NCBI GenBank assembly: GCA_950295325.1
Contig: OX485808.1
Span: 37,036,527-37,096,526 of the forward strand
Length of the DNA stretch: 60,000 nt
Origin: Polytrichum commune
Taxonomy: Eukaryota > Streptophyta > Polytrichopsida > Polytrichales > Polytrichaceae
Direction of reading: 5' to 3'
Position numbers and translations under genes: made by a program. Below the pieces are notes generated by a model. The model ran no database searches. It was given only the letters and a program-made list of their open reading frames with translations, and was not told the DNA's origin. This document shows, piece by piece, positions 46,336 to 57,234 of the stretch; positions within the stretch are counted from its first letter, which is position 1, and each line of letters starts with the position of its first letter.

Positions 46336-47762
46336 TTGGTACTAGCATTGCAACTTGTAGGGAGGAATTTGCTACAATGGTTATAGCGTGATTGTGACTA
46401 AGACGAGGGTCATCATGGAAGAAGGGTTGAATAATTTTATACATATTTGCAGACCCCCAAAGCAACACATATTTGTTATGCCTAAAAACATTGATAGTCC
46501 TATTAGTGTGGGCCACATTAAGTATCTAGATCCCACACTAATTCTAAAGCTAAAACCTCACAATTTTCAAGTGGGCCTTCGTTAATCTTTAACCCACACC
46601 AAATCTCTAGAATAAAATTAGAACATGGGTCACATTAATTATTTTTCTAGGAAACTGATGTGGGTGAATCCTCTAGATTATGCTACTCTCGATGCAAGGT
46701 AAGGTGGTTCTTTTTATTTATGTGAGGTGTTGGTAAGAAGTCTCAAAGAAGAATGAGCGGAAGACCTCAGATGTGGAACCTACCTTATGTCCACCATGAT
46801 GTAACAATCAATACAACCCGTGTGTCAATTGTTTCCATACTAATTTCCCACCCACACTACTAAGGCTATTTGTTACCCCTGTCCCCTTATAGATTTGTGG
46901 CTAATTCAACACAACTCAATCCTAGTTGTCAATCAACCTAAGGTCTTTGATGTAAATTCAAAGCATCTTTAAAAAAAGATAGATATATGACGTATGATCC
47001 CAATGTTTTCACCTTCAACTTACATGGTGCAAAGGAATTCGTGGCCATGGATGTCTCAATCAAATATGGCTAGGTAGTACGTCTTAGTACACACAATTTT
47101 CATACTTATGTGACGGGTCACCTCCTAAGACATTCCACATGCATTCCGTGACTGGTCACATTTCATTCGTGATGTCACGGATTGGTCATCAAAGACGTTT
47201 GGATTCAATCTCCTTGTGCTTTGAAAGTAGCCACTCGTGTACCTTGCGAAGGAAGGGTGTTAGAGGAGCTTGTTGTAAGATGTTAGAGTTTGACTATTTG
47301 TGATTGGTCCACTAGGTTACGATTTGTCTTTATAATTCAGTCCACAAAGTCCACCTAGTACCACAGGTTAGGCAATAAACCGTATCGTGTACCAAGGGGA
47401 CTCTTGAATATGATAGGGCCAACATGCTCAAATTCACGTCAGTACTAATACATATGTTTGGTATTTCTTCTCTTTTCTTTTCAATTTCCTAGTCACAAGA
47501 AAGACAAGTTGGAATTTATATTGGTATGGACTTTGTGAAAATGCCCTAAAAAGTTTATGAATCAAGGGTCATTCTAATTGAATCAAACAAACTGCTCAAC
47601 ATTTTGGTTATATTAGTTGTTTTTGGCAATTATGTTTGAATTGAAAAAAATTCTAAATACGGTATGATATGACGACAAACATTACGATATCCCTTCGCCC
47701 ATATGAATGACATAAAGGGTGGTTTTCAATGTACTTCATGCATACATTTGGGGAAGTCAATC
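46336..47762. other. Non-coding stretch
   Basis: No supported gene; frames of 65 to 76 codons only. Confidence 0.5.
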
Positions 47763-47765
47763 TAA

Positions 47766-48064
47766 GGTAGATGGTGCTAAAAACCTCACTTCAATGTTGA
47801 GCATACGTAGTGATATTAGATTGAAATTTGAAAAAAAAATCATTTTCCTAACAATTGACAAGGAGTTTCAATGCACCAAAGTGTGTCTTATTTGAAATTC
47901 TTTAAACAAAAGTTATGATTGAAAAACTGTCAAGAAATGACTCAAAACTGATGCATGTGCATGATAATAAGATGGTGGACGTTCTCATGATCAATATGTA
48001 CTTATTGTGCAAGAGTTTCAGGAGCTACTTCTGGTCGGGGTGTTGGTTTTAGCACCATCTACCA
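47766..48064. mobile_element. MITE-like inverted repeat, GGTAGATGGTGCTAAAA ends
   Basis: GGTAGATGGTGCTAAAAACC at the left faces GGTTTTAGCACCATCTACC at the right, a near-perfect inverted pair about 300 bp apart. Interior subterminal sequence does not match further. No clear target duplication. Confidence 0.65.
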
Positions 48065-49049
48065 TATACCTTCATTTTCTTCTTCTTTTTATTTAATTAA
48101 ACATGTGAGATAGAGAGGTATTCTTAACACCCTATGAAACTTAAAGCTTAAAACTTTGTGCTTTCTAAAATAAGTGATAGTGTTATACATGTGTTAAAAA
48201 CACTCTCACCACCCTATGTTGGCTATAAAATATCACCTATGATGTGTACAAATTACGACACTCATCTTACCTTTAGTTTCAAGTATGTAATCTAACCGCA
48301 TATTATTTCTTGACGCTTGTTTGTGAAGGTGGGCTTGGGTGGCTAGCTACTTTCAACCGCCTCCTACACCAACTCTTTGTGGCTGATGGTGGACCTCCTT
48401 TTTCACAAGTGACGATTGGTTAGTGGAGGGTACACTAATTTGAGGGCAGGCCACACTATACTATCACAAAAGGGTATGGAAGTACGGCATGTCACGGGAA
48501 CATATTGGTGGCCCATGTGGCAATTTAAAAGGTAGACGAGCGTATTATGGGTACTTCTAGCGTGTTTGGCCTCTTATGATGTGCAATAAATACAAGGGAA
48601 AAAAATGAGGTTAACCTCTAAGTGTGAAATTAAGGTGACTAAACCTCAGTTTGTGATGAATTTTGAAAGGGCGTGGATGCGATATTCTTGATTGGTTTTT
48701 AAAGGTGTGCCTATAGTGGGTCAGCATTGAGCGGCAATGAATTCTGATTAAGCAATCTAGCGCTAATTTGAGATTTTAAATAAAATAAAATGAGATACAA
48801 TTTTTGTTTGTTCATGTTCCTCATTTGAACACTTGAAAACATAAAGAACTCCATTGTTAGGGGGTGTTGAGCATTGACTTTTTGGCTATCCCAATCAATG
48901 AGTTGTCGTATCAATCTTTGGAATTATTCTAGAAGCATTTATTGTAGGATAATAGTAAATCATTTGCATCTAGAAGTAGGCATCTGAGGAAGACATGTCT
49001 ACCTTAGACACACACACTCATTGTAGCATGTTACGTGATTCAAAGTCGG
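48065..49049. other. Non-coding stretch
   Basis: No supported feature. Confidence 0.5.
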
Positions 49050-49051
49050 TA

Positions 49052-49266
49052 CACTAAATAGTGCATATAGTGTCCCTTACTATTTGAGGTTACAAAATGC
49101 CATATCTTTATACATGTAATGCATTTTTACCAAGTAAAGATATTAATGTTCTATAATGTCCAAACAACCAATTCGACCTTTGTTGAGAAAAAAAGAGACA
49201 TATAGTAAATACTTATAGCATTGCATAATTCTAGATAGTAAGTGACTCTAAATACATTATTTAGTG
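49052..49266. mobile_element. TA-flanked MITE, short form
   Basis: The 215-bp element begins CACTAAATAGTGCATATAGT and ends with the complement of CACTAAATAATGTATTTAGA. TA flanks both sides. Ends resemble those of the 372-bp elements; the interior resembles 5175-5392. Confidence 0.78.
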
Positions 49267-49268
49267 TA

Positions 49269-51325
49269 GTTATTTCTTAAAAGCTTTCTCACAATCTCAA
49301 AGATTCTACCTCTATCCACTTGGTACGGAGATACTCACGGGTCTAAGGAACATTGAATGCCATCAATGTGCAAGAGATGGTGTTTTGTTTGAATGTTTGT
49401 GGAGGCTTGCTTTGTTTGTCAAGGTAATCATTGTCCGTTACAAGAACCAACTATCTTCAACAATTTGGGCACACGGCTTGAACCAAACATTCATCACATA
49501 GAGTAGAGGCGCCCATAACCATCACTTAAGAGAACTTGTGCCAAATCTAGAGAAGTATAAGGCGGTGCAATTTTTTCTCATGCAAGAAGATAGAAAGCAG
49601 GAAGATTGTTACCTTTTTTCAGTATTTTATTCCTTAGATTGAAAAAGACTGTGAATTTTTGAAACCAAAAGTTGGTTTGAACACAATACGAATGTCTAGA
49701 GTTTGTCATAACCGCTCATCTTGAGACGAATTCCTACTCACTTTAGCACTCAAAATTGGGGACATGTATCATGGTGTTGTCGATTCCTTGGTGATACCAT
49801 AACCGAAGTTGGCAACTTAGGGTTGGTTTCCATGTAGGCCACTTTGCCCACCAAAATCTAGCGGAAATGTACATGCCACCACCTGGAATCTACATTTCCA
49901 CTAGAATCTGATGGGTGAGCGTGGGAATATGAGCTCCAAAAATAAAATGTCAATTTTCATGTGTATGTATATAATATGTACATATATTTGGTAATATTTG
50001 TGGCGTGACAACATCTAGATAATAAGCAAGGGTCATTGACAAAATAAGGCTCTCAAAATTCATAATAATTTCATAATAAAGAATGAAACTTTTTGTATCG
50101 AGAGTACTAAATGTAAGAATAAGCATGTATAGTAAGGTGTGATAAGGCAAAATAAGAACTAATAAGAAATTTCTTTAAGTATCCTAAGAGCCCATGCATG
50201 ATACAACTTGGATTTATTGATATTTGGTTTTTTGCGTGAATTTTGGACAATTTCAATTGTCAATATGATGCACACTAGACCACAAAACTATACAAATATG
50301 GTGGTTGGCAAACCTGGAATACAAACATTCGTAGTTGGGTGCAAGCATGGTAAAGTGGACCAAAAAAATGCTATGGTATTCTGAAACCATAGTTTTTTTT
50401 GGTCAAACGCCTAAAAGTAGTAGCAAAATGTTGTTTGAATTGAATATTGTTTCATGGTGACCTCTATTGTTGTGTTAAGTGCTCAAATGTAGAATATCAA
50501 GATGAGATATTCAAGACTTATCATTAGAGGTAATGCTTAAAAGCAAATGGCTAGATCTAGTTTTGGACACAAATTTCATGACCTTAACTATTTTGAGCTT
50601 GATTTTTTTTCCTTTATATTCCTTGATTTCTTTATACACTTGAGGTCGTCATCAATTATTTTTTAGAAAATCATCAATCCAATGTAGTTTTATCAAGTTT
50701 TAAATTCTTTTTTTTACAATTGCTTGCTCAATATCACCACTTGCACCATCTTCTAGTCTGTGTAGGAGTTTTGTGGTCCCCGGAATAAACCCAAATGATG
50801 CTCAAAAAATGTGTATGAGTTACTCTTCAATCTTTAGAGGGTTGGGAGAGCTTGTGACCCAACTTGAGTTGTGGGGGCACGAGGACCGATCTCCTTTGGG
50901 AAGGGTAGAGATCATGCCAGTGAAAGCTTCAGTGCAACGTAACGGGCTACATTCTAGATATATGTAGGTGTAATATAAGAACGAAAAGGGGAGTGAGTTC
51001 ACCCACCTGAAGAATGTTATGTTGGCTTCAAATCATGAGCAAATGAAATAGTTACATGCACGTCAAGGGTGATCCTAAAGCCACAATTAAAAAGGCAAAA
51101 AGAAAAAGAACAACAAAAAACAACTCATCGCTACATTCCCAACTTCCCTTTTCAAATCTAAGAAAAACACTTCTAGTCACTCATGATTCATGATGAGCCA
51201 TACGTTACACTTGAACATGAGTGCACCGTAATGGATCACTTATAGATAAGGCATTATCGTTGTACACACTCTTATCCCAAATCTACAATACAAACTTGAA
51301 ATCACTCACTATAGTCTAAAGCGAG
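49269..51325. other. Non-coding stretch
   Basis: No supported gene in 2 kb; frames no longer than 66 codons. Confidence 0.5.
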
Positions 51326-51328
51326 ATC

Positions 51329-51480
51329 AAAATAAGTGGCTAGTCACAAGAGTGCTCTGCCCTAATATTATCTCGCACACGTGGCCAATTCTAATTGGTT
51401 GCCCAACCAAGACCAAACTTTGGCTCATTTCAAAGACCACCCCTAGGTCTCTTCCCACACAGAGCCAACGAACCACAAAC
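51329..51480 (+). repeat. GTGGCTAG dispersed repeat, copy 2
   Basis: It contains AGTGGCTAGTCACAAGAGTG, CACACGTGGCCAATTC, CCAACCAAGACCAAACTTTG, and AAGACCACCCCTAGGTCTCT. It is directly followed by a CCGGTT repeat copy. Confidence 0.78.
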
Positions 51481-51494
51481 ATAGCAAGCTACAA

Positions 51495-51720
51495 TCGGAG
51501 AGAACCGGCAGTTAGTTACAAATCAACCGGTTGAGTTCGAAAAATAACCGGTTGAAGTTCAAGACTGCAGGAAAATTACCAATCATCTTAGAAGAAGTCA
51601 TAGAATATACCCCAACTTAATAAAGGACAACCGAAGGATGCCAACATGTAAACCGGTTGGACTCGCAAACACTAGGATCTCAACCGATCACACCCAAAAA
51701 TCTCCCCGATGTTTGTTTGC
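51495..51720 (+). repeat. Dispersed CCGGTT repeat, best isolated copy
   Basis: It begins ATCGGAGAGAACCGGCAGTT, carries AACCGGTTGAGTTCGAAAAA, TAACCGGTTGAAGTTCAAGA, ATAGAATATACCCCAACTTA and GTAAACCGGTTGGACTCG, and ends CACCCAAAAATCTCCCCGAT. The outer ATCGGAGAGA and TCTCCCCGAT form a short inverted pair, so the unit may be a small TIR element. It corresponds to one full-length unit of the array. Confidence 0.85.
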
Positions 51721-52050
51721 AAGTTGCAAGGGAACTATTTGTGTCTTTTCTCTTTCGTTCTTCCTTTAACTTCATTTTCTAGTTTAGTTCTCTTTTTTAC
51801 CGAAGGTGCATTGCTCCAAGTGATGATGCCGTGTCTGTGTAGTCACCATTTGAAAACTCGAGTGTGACAAACAAATGGAAACAAAAGACGGAAGCTCCCC
51901 ATACGGAGGACACCGTGGTGCTTATGACACGTTCCTCGCTCGGTCTACTTTGAGAGGAGCCAAGACACAAAGTGAGTGCAGGGAGGGAGAGGAGGGAGAA
52001 TGATTGATGTGTCGGGTGAGTGGGCACCTCGAGGCCGGCCCAGCCTTCTC

Positions 52051-52108
52051 TGCTGTGTCTGTCTGTGTGTCTGTCTGTGTGTCTGTGTGTGTGTGTGTAT
52101 GTATGTGT
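52051..52108 (+). repeat. (GT)n/(CTGT)n microsatellite
   Basis: Alternating TGTGTCTGTC and GTGTGTGTGT blocks. Confidence 0.9.
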
Positions 52109-52304
52109 AAGTACTGCCCCTTTGGCTGCAGAAAAGCAGCGGATTAAAACACGTTTTCAATTGCACTTTGTCAGCGAACGAGAGACAGAATGACAGGCGA
52201 ACGAGATGAAGCTGGTGACGTTGGCCCACAGGTGATGCAGCTGGAAGGGGGAAAATAGTGTGGCGGAATGGGAGGGGAAAATTAGTGTGGCGGATTTTAA
52301 GAAA

Positions 52305-52485
52305 CCATCAAGTGGCTAGCTAGTCGCGAGAGTGGCTTTGCTCCTGGTGTTATCATCTTCTGCACAGGGTCAGTTCTGGTTGGCTGGTTGGTTGACCGAG
52401 ACTAAACTTTGGTTTATTTTGGAGGTCACTTTACATCAACATTCACGTACGCTGGATTCCACTTGGAGAGGGAGTTGTTAACATT
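52305..52485 (+). repeat. GTGGCTAG dispersed repeat, copy 3
   Basis: It contains AGTGGCTAGCTAGTCGCGAG, GTTGACCGAGACTAAACTTT, GGAGGTCACTTTACATCAAC and GGATTCCACTTGGAGAGG, matching copy 1 in order. Confidence 0.72.
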
Positions 52486-52491
52486 AGATTT

Positions 52492-52579
52492 GGGCAAACC
52501 CAACCCGTACACTCGTTTCTTGTTGGATGTCTGCCTATACCCTTGCCTTCAAGGAACGAGTGTACGGGTTGGTTCGCCC
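52492..52579. repeat. Long near-perfect hairpin, about 30-bp stem, 27-base loop
   Basis: The left arm (52492-52522) includes CAACCCGTACACTCGTTTCT; the right arm (52550-52579) includes its complement with one G-T type mismatch. Pairing extends outward through GGGCAAACC and GGTTCGCCC with one bulge. It lies exactly between two GTGGCTAG repeat copies. Confidence 0.88.
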
Positions 52580-52609
52580 GAGCCCTAGCATCGTGTGTGG
52601 CTTGTTTTT

Positions 52610-52815
52610 GGAACCTTGGTTACCAAACTTTGGCTCGTTTGAGAGACCACCCCTGGGTCTCTTTCACGCAAAGCAAAGCCAATGAAATAAACCAAGCGGC
52701 TACGTGTCTTGCTACGTGTCTAAGTGCGGGTGGTTGTCCGACCAAGGCCAAACTTTGGTCAATCTAAGAATCACTTTAGATTAACACTCATTTATGATTG
52801 GGCTCTTGAGTCTCC
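52610..52815 (+). repeat. GTGGCTAG dispersed repeat, copy 4
   Basis: It contains GAGAGACCACCCCTGGGTCT, CGGCTACGTGTC, GTCCGACCAAGGCCAAACTT and ATTAACACTCATTTATGATT. The two modules occur in a different order from copy 1. Confidence 0.7.
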
Positions 52816-52884
52816 TACTCAACTTTTCAAGCATTCGACTGTTATATTCCGAGGGGCCACTAAACAAGCAACGGGTGTTGAGTA

Positions 52885-53075
52885 ATGTTATGGTTACATG
52901 CTGGCATCTTTCAGTGTTTCTTTTATGAATTTAGGGAATATTCTGTAAAATTCCTCTTCATGGAAAGGATATTTTCCTGAAGGCTCGAATTTGAACTGGT
53001 TATTTCTCAAACTCAGCCGGTTCATCTGTAACTAGCGGTCGGTTCTCATCGGGGAGATCAGGCCCCTAACGTCGA
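52885..53075 (-). repeat. Dispersed CCGGTT repeat, single copy
   Basis: Reverse anchors are ATGCTGGCATCTTTC, AATTTGAACTGGTTATTTCT, CAAACTCAGCCGGTTCATCT and ACTAGCGGTCGGTTCTCATC, ending at GGGGAGATC. Confidence 0.78.
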
Positions 53076-53470
53076 CTGCGAGCAATGCAAACATGATGGA
53101 CGATCGATCTATTTTCTGCAACTCCGAATGGCTTTGGTTTTTGCAATGTCTAACTTCCCTCTCACATAATCGTGTGTCCGAGTCTCCGACTGCTTAAATC
53201 AGCTCTTCCAATCGTCCACAACAACTTTAATTCGAACGCTAGGCCTACCTGAAAATACAACATCAAAAATCCACACGATTTATGCTCGATAGCTTACATA
53301 AATAGGAGCCCAAAAAACCCAAATCGACCCCGCGAACTCTTCCGCACTTGAGATACCAACCGGCTTGTCCTTGGAGTTGTTTGAAATTATTTCAGGCTGC
53401 CAGAAGTCAGGAGGATTGGGGCTTCAAAATGGGTTAACAACGCTCGAGTAAGGAGAACAGGTTTATTCAT
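53076..53470. other. Non-coding stretch
   Basis: No supported gene or repeat recognised here. Confidence 0.45.
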
Positions 53471-53473
53471 AAA

Positions 53474-53690
53474 GAACTCGCTCGTGATGAAGTACACCAG
53501 CTTCAGCATAGTTTGCCTGAAAGAATGAAAATTCCTTGTCGAAGTCTCATTTGTGTGCAAAGTTTCAGATACATTCCTGATGTTTCTCACCTAATTCTTT
53601 TATGGTTGCAGAAAACATGGAGTGTACATGAAGCCGCCATGCGTACACAATTTTAATTGCAAAAAAGACATTGTGCAATGACTCGACCAC
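53474..53690 (-). repeat. ATGAAGC repeat body, copy 1 (no tRNA-like module seen)
   Basis: It shares CTTCAGCATAGTTTGCCTGA, TTGCAGAAAACATGGAGTGT, ACATGAAGCCGCCATGC and AAAGACATTGTGCAATG with the copy at 55205-55400, and in inverse with 57980-58060. No tRNA-like module is visible beside this copy. Confidence 0.65.
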
Positions 53691-53978
53691 AAACTAACTC
53701 AACTGACGACTACTTATTGATGAAGGTGGTGCACCAAATTAGTTAATCTCAAGTGCAACCCTTAACTGGAAATGAAATTGCTTGAATCAGTAACCATCAC
53801 GAGTGAGATATAAGCAACACATATCTCCTTGCAAGATGAGGAAATCGGACTTTACTTTTTTAAGCAACAATTTAGCTTTAAACAAGTGCAACCACTACTA
53901 ATCTTTGCCCCCCAAAAAGGGATGGCGTTTGAGAGGAGCATTGTGGCAATAAAACATTGATGATTCAAGATTTCATTA

Positions 53979-54348
53979 CAGTATGTGGGTGCAATGCGGT
54001 TACTTTTTTAAATTAGAGAATTGAGGTCCAAGGGTCGAAGAACAAAACACCTTAAAGACACGTGTTTAGAAGAAATTGGACTACGTCTTCAGATTTTATT
54101 AACTACTGCACACTCAATAAGGAACACAATTGGGAGGACTTAATATGTATTTAGTTAGAGAATTGATCAACGAACATGCACGTTTGATAACCATAACTAA
54201 GTCAAGGGAGGTTTGATTTCAGTCTGTTTTTTTTGCTGAAATTTCATATTTACAGGTCTGCTTATGTAATGCAAGGTTCATTGTGTAAATCTTTTTGGTA
54301 GAAGTTGATGAAAATGAAAACCGAACCAAATAACATCCACATACCTTA
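53979..54348 (-). mobile_element. R3 element with both inverted ends
   Basis: The 370-bp element begins AGTATGTGGGTGCAATGCGG and ends with the complement of AAGGTATGTGGATGTTATTT. It aligns in inverse with 21121-21495 and directly with 5530-5870. The B-box-like word in its right end is part of the inverted terminus and not evidence of a tRNA. Confidence 0.78.
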
Positions 54349-54599
54349 AGGATTCTTGCTGGTGCCCTACCAACTAGATCATCTGAGAAACCTAGTGGCA
54401 GGAGATTTACAAGAAAGCTAGAAAACTGAGTCTTATGGACTCCAGTTTACATGGGTTCCCTTTCACAAAAAAATCTAAATATAGCCACGTTGTGTCTTGG
54501 GAACTTGGAACAAATTGCAACTTAGAAAAATGTACAACCGGGTGTATGCTTCAGCTATGAGACACTAGGATAAATATTTTCATACAGAGCTACTTCAAA

Positions 54600-54690
54600 T
54601 AAGGCTCCCATTCAACGTAGTTCGTCTGAAAGAGTGGAAAATTTCAGGATTGTATCTGAGATTGTATACAAAAGTTTTCCATGAGATTCA
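54600..54690 (-). repeat. Fragment of the ATGAAGC repeat
   Basis: TTCAACGTAGTTCGTCTGAA and AGAGTGGAAAATTTCAGGAT resemble the portion of copies 1 and 2 around CTTCAGCATA and CTGAAAGAATG. Confidence 0.4.
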
Positions 54691-55078
54691 TTTTTTTTAT
54701 AGCCGGCTTTTGGCCCAAGTCAAATGCCTCCCTTCATTTCACTAAAATTGGGGGTTCCAACACCCACTTGAACACTCCTTAAACATAATGTATAAAATGT
54801 CAAAAGCGGGCGAAAACTCCTTAGTACCAAAAGCATCGAGTTTTTGAGAGACTTCAATTTAGGATAACTCTACTGTGTCACAATTTGGAACTCAAACAGA
54901 GTGGTTTGAAGCCATAGATTCGGCAACTTTGTACTCCAAAGTGAAACACAACAAACATTTCAGTGTGATTAAAATTGTGTTAATTGTGTTTTTGATTGGA
55001 ACTTCTACCTCAGGTTCAACAAATCTTGTCTGTAATCTACCGACCAAAATGTATGCCAAAAAATATTGAAAAAACATA

Positions 55079-55143
55079 GTAGCCACCAGGAGCTGAACCC
55101 GGAACAATCACTTTTCAATCATGATATCTAACGCTTCAGCTAC
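55079..55143 (-). repeat. tRNA-like module, copy 1
   Basis: Read on the minus strand the 65-nt module begins GTAGCTG and ends TGGCTAC, which pair over 7 bp as an acceptor stem with two wobble pairs. CCGGGTTCAGCTCCTGG forms a T arm with a B box. GTAGCTGAAGCGTTAGA fits an A box. The D arm is too short for a normal tRNA, and an anticodon-like stem ATCAT/GTGAT has a 9-base loop, so it is not a standard tRNA gene. Confidence 0.72.
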
Positions 55144-55204
55144 GGTGTATTAGAGTGAAATAATTTACTTATATAGACTTAATCACTGTCAACAACGGAG
55201 TCAT

Positions 55205-55400
55205 CTTCAGCATAAGTTAGTTCACGTGAAAGAGTGTAAATCTTCCTAGTTTTGATTGGCATGCATAATTAAGTTCAGATTGATTCCGTACATTTCTCTT
55301 TTTGCACTGTTTCAGAAAACAGAGTAACTATACATGAAGCAGCCATGCCTACACAGTTTTAACTGTAGAAAGACATTGTTTAATAATAGTACAGGTACTA
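55205..55400 (-). repeat. ATGAAGC repeat body, copy 2
   Basis: In minus-strand reading it contains AACAATGTCTTTCTACAG, GGCATGGCTGCTTCATGTAT and TGTTTTCTGAAACAGTGC, aligned with the plus-strand copy at 57980-58060. It is followed in the same orientation by the tRNA-like module at 55079-55143. Confidence 0.72.
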
Positions 55401-55744
55401 ATTGATGATGAAGTTCAGAGTTTCATTTTTTGCTCCGGAACACAAACAAAAACCCCCTAGCACATTCAACAAGCAAGAATCATATATTTCTGGTCGCAAC
55501 ATCTCTGGGTCTAAGTTATAATTCTCACGCCTTTCATTCAGCTGCCACGTTGTCTTTGTCATTCTTTTGATGGGTTTTTGAGAGTGTCTCTATTGAGATT
55601 TGTTTCAGATAGGAGATCTTGAACCTAGGTCGACCCCGGGCCGAGTCTTCACCACACACTTGGCTTTGTGGTGGCTTTTTTCCTCCAAATAGCAAAACTT
55701 AAACAAAAATTGATAATTCAATGTGTAAATATGGGTACTTCAAG

Positions 55745-55785
55745 TTTTGGGGTTATGGGTTTTTAGGGATTTAGGGTTTAGGGTG
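55745..55785 (+). repeat. Short plant-type telomere-like run
   Basis: TTTTTAGGG, ATTTAGGG and TTTAGGG follow each other, preceded by TTATGGG. This is three imperfect TTTAGGG units, consistent with a short interstitial telomeric sequence or a telo box cluster. Confidence 0.6.
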
Positions 55786-56975
55786 GCTAATTCACCTGAT
55801 GTGTGCTCATAAAACAGTGAGAAAAGTCATGAAGTTGTGGTTGAAATTTCTGTCTGAATTTGGAGGGTGCTGTGTTTTTCAGTGTGAGTTTTGCGTGGAG
55901 ATCCTCAGGGAATCATGATGCTTGCACTGCAATCTGAGATATACCTTCTCCACATTTTGAGGTGATCTTGGGCCAGAGCTGTCCTTAAATTTGTCAGTAA
56001 CTAAAACCATTACTCCAAGTTGCATCACTTTTCCAATGTTCAAGTTTGTAGTTGTGAGCTCAATTCTTCTGGTGGCATGGGCTAGTTAGGTGAGCTGACT
56101 ACAATCAATTGTGTAAGTACCACTTTGACCGCTGTGACAGTTTGGAAACCTTAATTCTCAGAAACGTGGTTCAAACAACCTCGATGTGTGCACATGTGCA
56201 ATTGGGTGAATCTATGGAATTTCACCTGAGTCATCTTTAACTCAAACCCTAGCCTTTTAATTTACATGGGTTAGCTCTGAGAGCAATTGTAAGTAGCACT
56301 ATTTTGTAGCTGCTTCTGCATCATAAACATCTTCAAGACTACATATTCTATGGAAAGTTATAAAACTTGCTTCTTTCGAGTGAAAATAAACATCTAGAGG
56401 GTCTGGATGGCGACCACTGCTTTAGAAGAACTGCTTCTAATTGGTTCTTAAAACACCAGCTAAGAGTGTAAAGCTAATTTAATTAAGACGCAAACAATAT
56501 ATGTCATAAAAGTCATGGCTCGTCTTACCTAACCTCATGTCAATCCACAAGCACTTATGGCTCTTGTTTTTCAAGCAAATCCAGGTATCATGAGTAACTT
56601 GCTATATATAGCCTGCTAATTAATACCTCGTGTCGTGACACAAAATAATATTGGTACTGGAAGTAAGTGCCAATCGAGGACATGCTCTTTCTTTGTCTCG
56701 CATTTATGGAGTAGCTACCTGGTACAAATATTTTCAACTTATACACATAAATAAGTTATATACATGGATAGGTCGTTAGAACTGATCGTCTGATTCAAAA
56801 AGTTTCTCTTCAGAAACTATAGTTTGCAGGTACAATATTGCTTGCAGGGTCCCCTATTGAGAAGTCTTGATCACGATAACAAATAGGTACCTGGAGGCAA
56901 AATTGTCATGTACAAAAAAACAAAGTGTTGAAACACTAACATAGAAAGAAAGAAAGACTACTCTGATGTTGCCAC
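55786..56975. other. Unassigned stretch
   Basis: No reading frame of note, no repeat recognised. It is less repetitive than most of the window. Confidence 0.4.
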
Positions 56976-56979
56976 TTGC

Positions 56980-57213
56980 GTGAATTGTGGTGTTGCTTCA
57001 TTTTCCGAGTTGGTCGAAGTCTATACGGAATCCCAAAAAATGCACTACGAGTATTTGAGGGCCCCTGACGATGACTACTACCTCCTTTCAAAGGTGAACA
57101 TCTTGGATGGGCACGGACAAGCAGTTAGCACCTATCTCCCCCAAGGGCAAGCCCCTAGATTTCCCACATGGTTGATTGAAAACATCTGGTTCACTATGAT
57201 ACCCCTCTTGTGA
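56980..57213 (+). other. Coding-like frame of unknown origin, 77 codons
   Basis: The frame reads with balanced protein-like composition: FSELVEVYTESQKMHYEYLR, DDDYYLLSKVNILDGHG and STYLPQGQAPRFPTWLIEN. Its GC content is higher than its surroundings. I do not recognise a family. It runs antisense to, and just past the end of, the 5S-derived sequence, so it could be a captured exon fragment or part of a retroelement interior. Confidence 0.25.
57192..57204 (-). other. Possible primer-binding site
   Basis: Minus-strand GGGTATCATAGT matches 9 of 12 bases of the plant initiator-Met tRNA primer-binding sequence TGGTATCAGAGC. It lies about 30 bases past the 5S-derived sequence on the same strand, where a Cassandra-type element would carry it. 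Confidence 0.35.
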
Positions 57214-57234
57214 TCGGGTGGACCATAGGTGGTA

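Noticed and set aside
54318-54390. tRNA gene suggested by TAGTTGGTAGGGC and GGTTCGGTTTTC on the minus strand
   Set aside because: The B-box-like word is part of the inverted end of an R3 element and recurs in other R3 termini without any A box.
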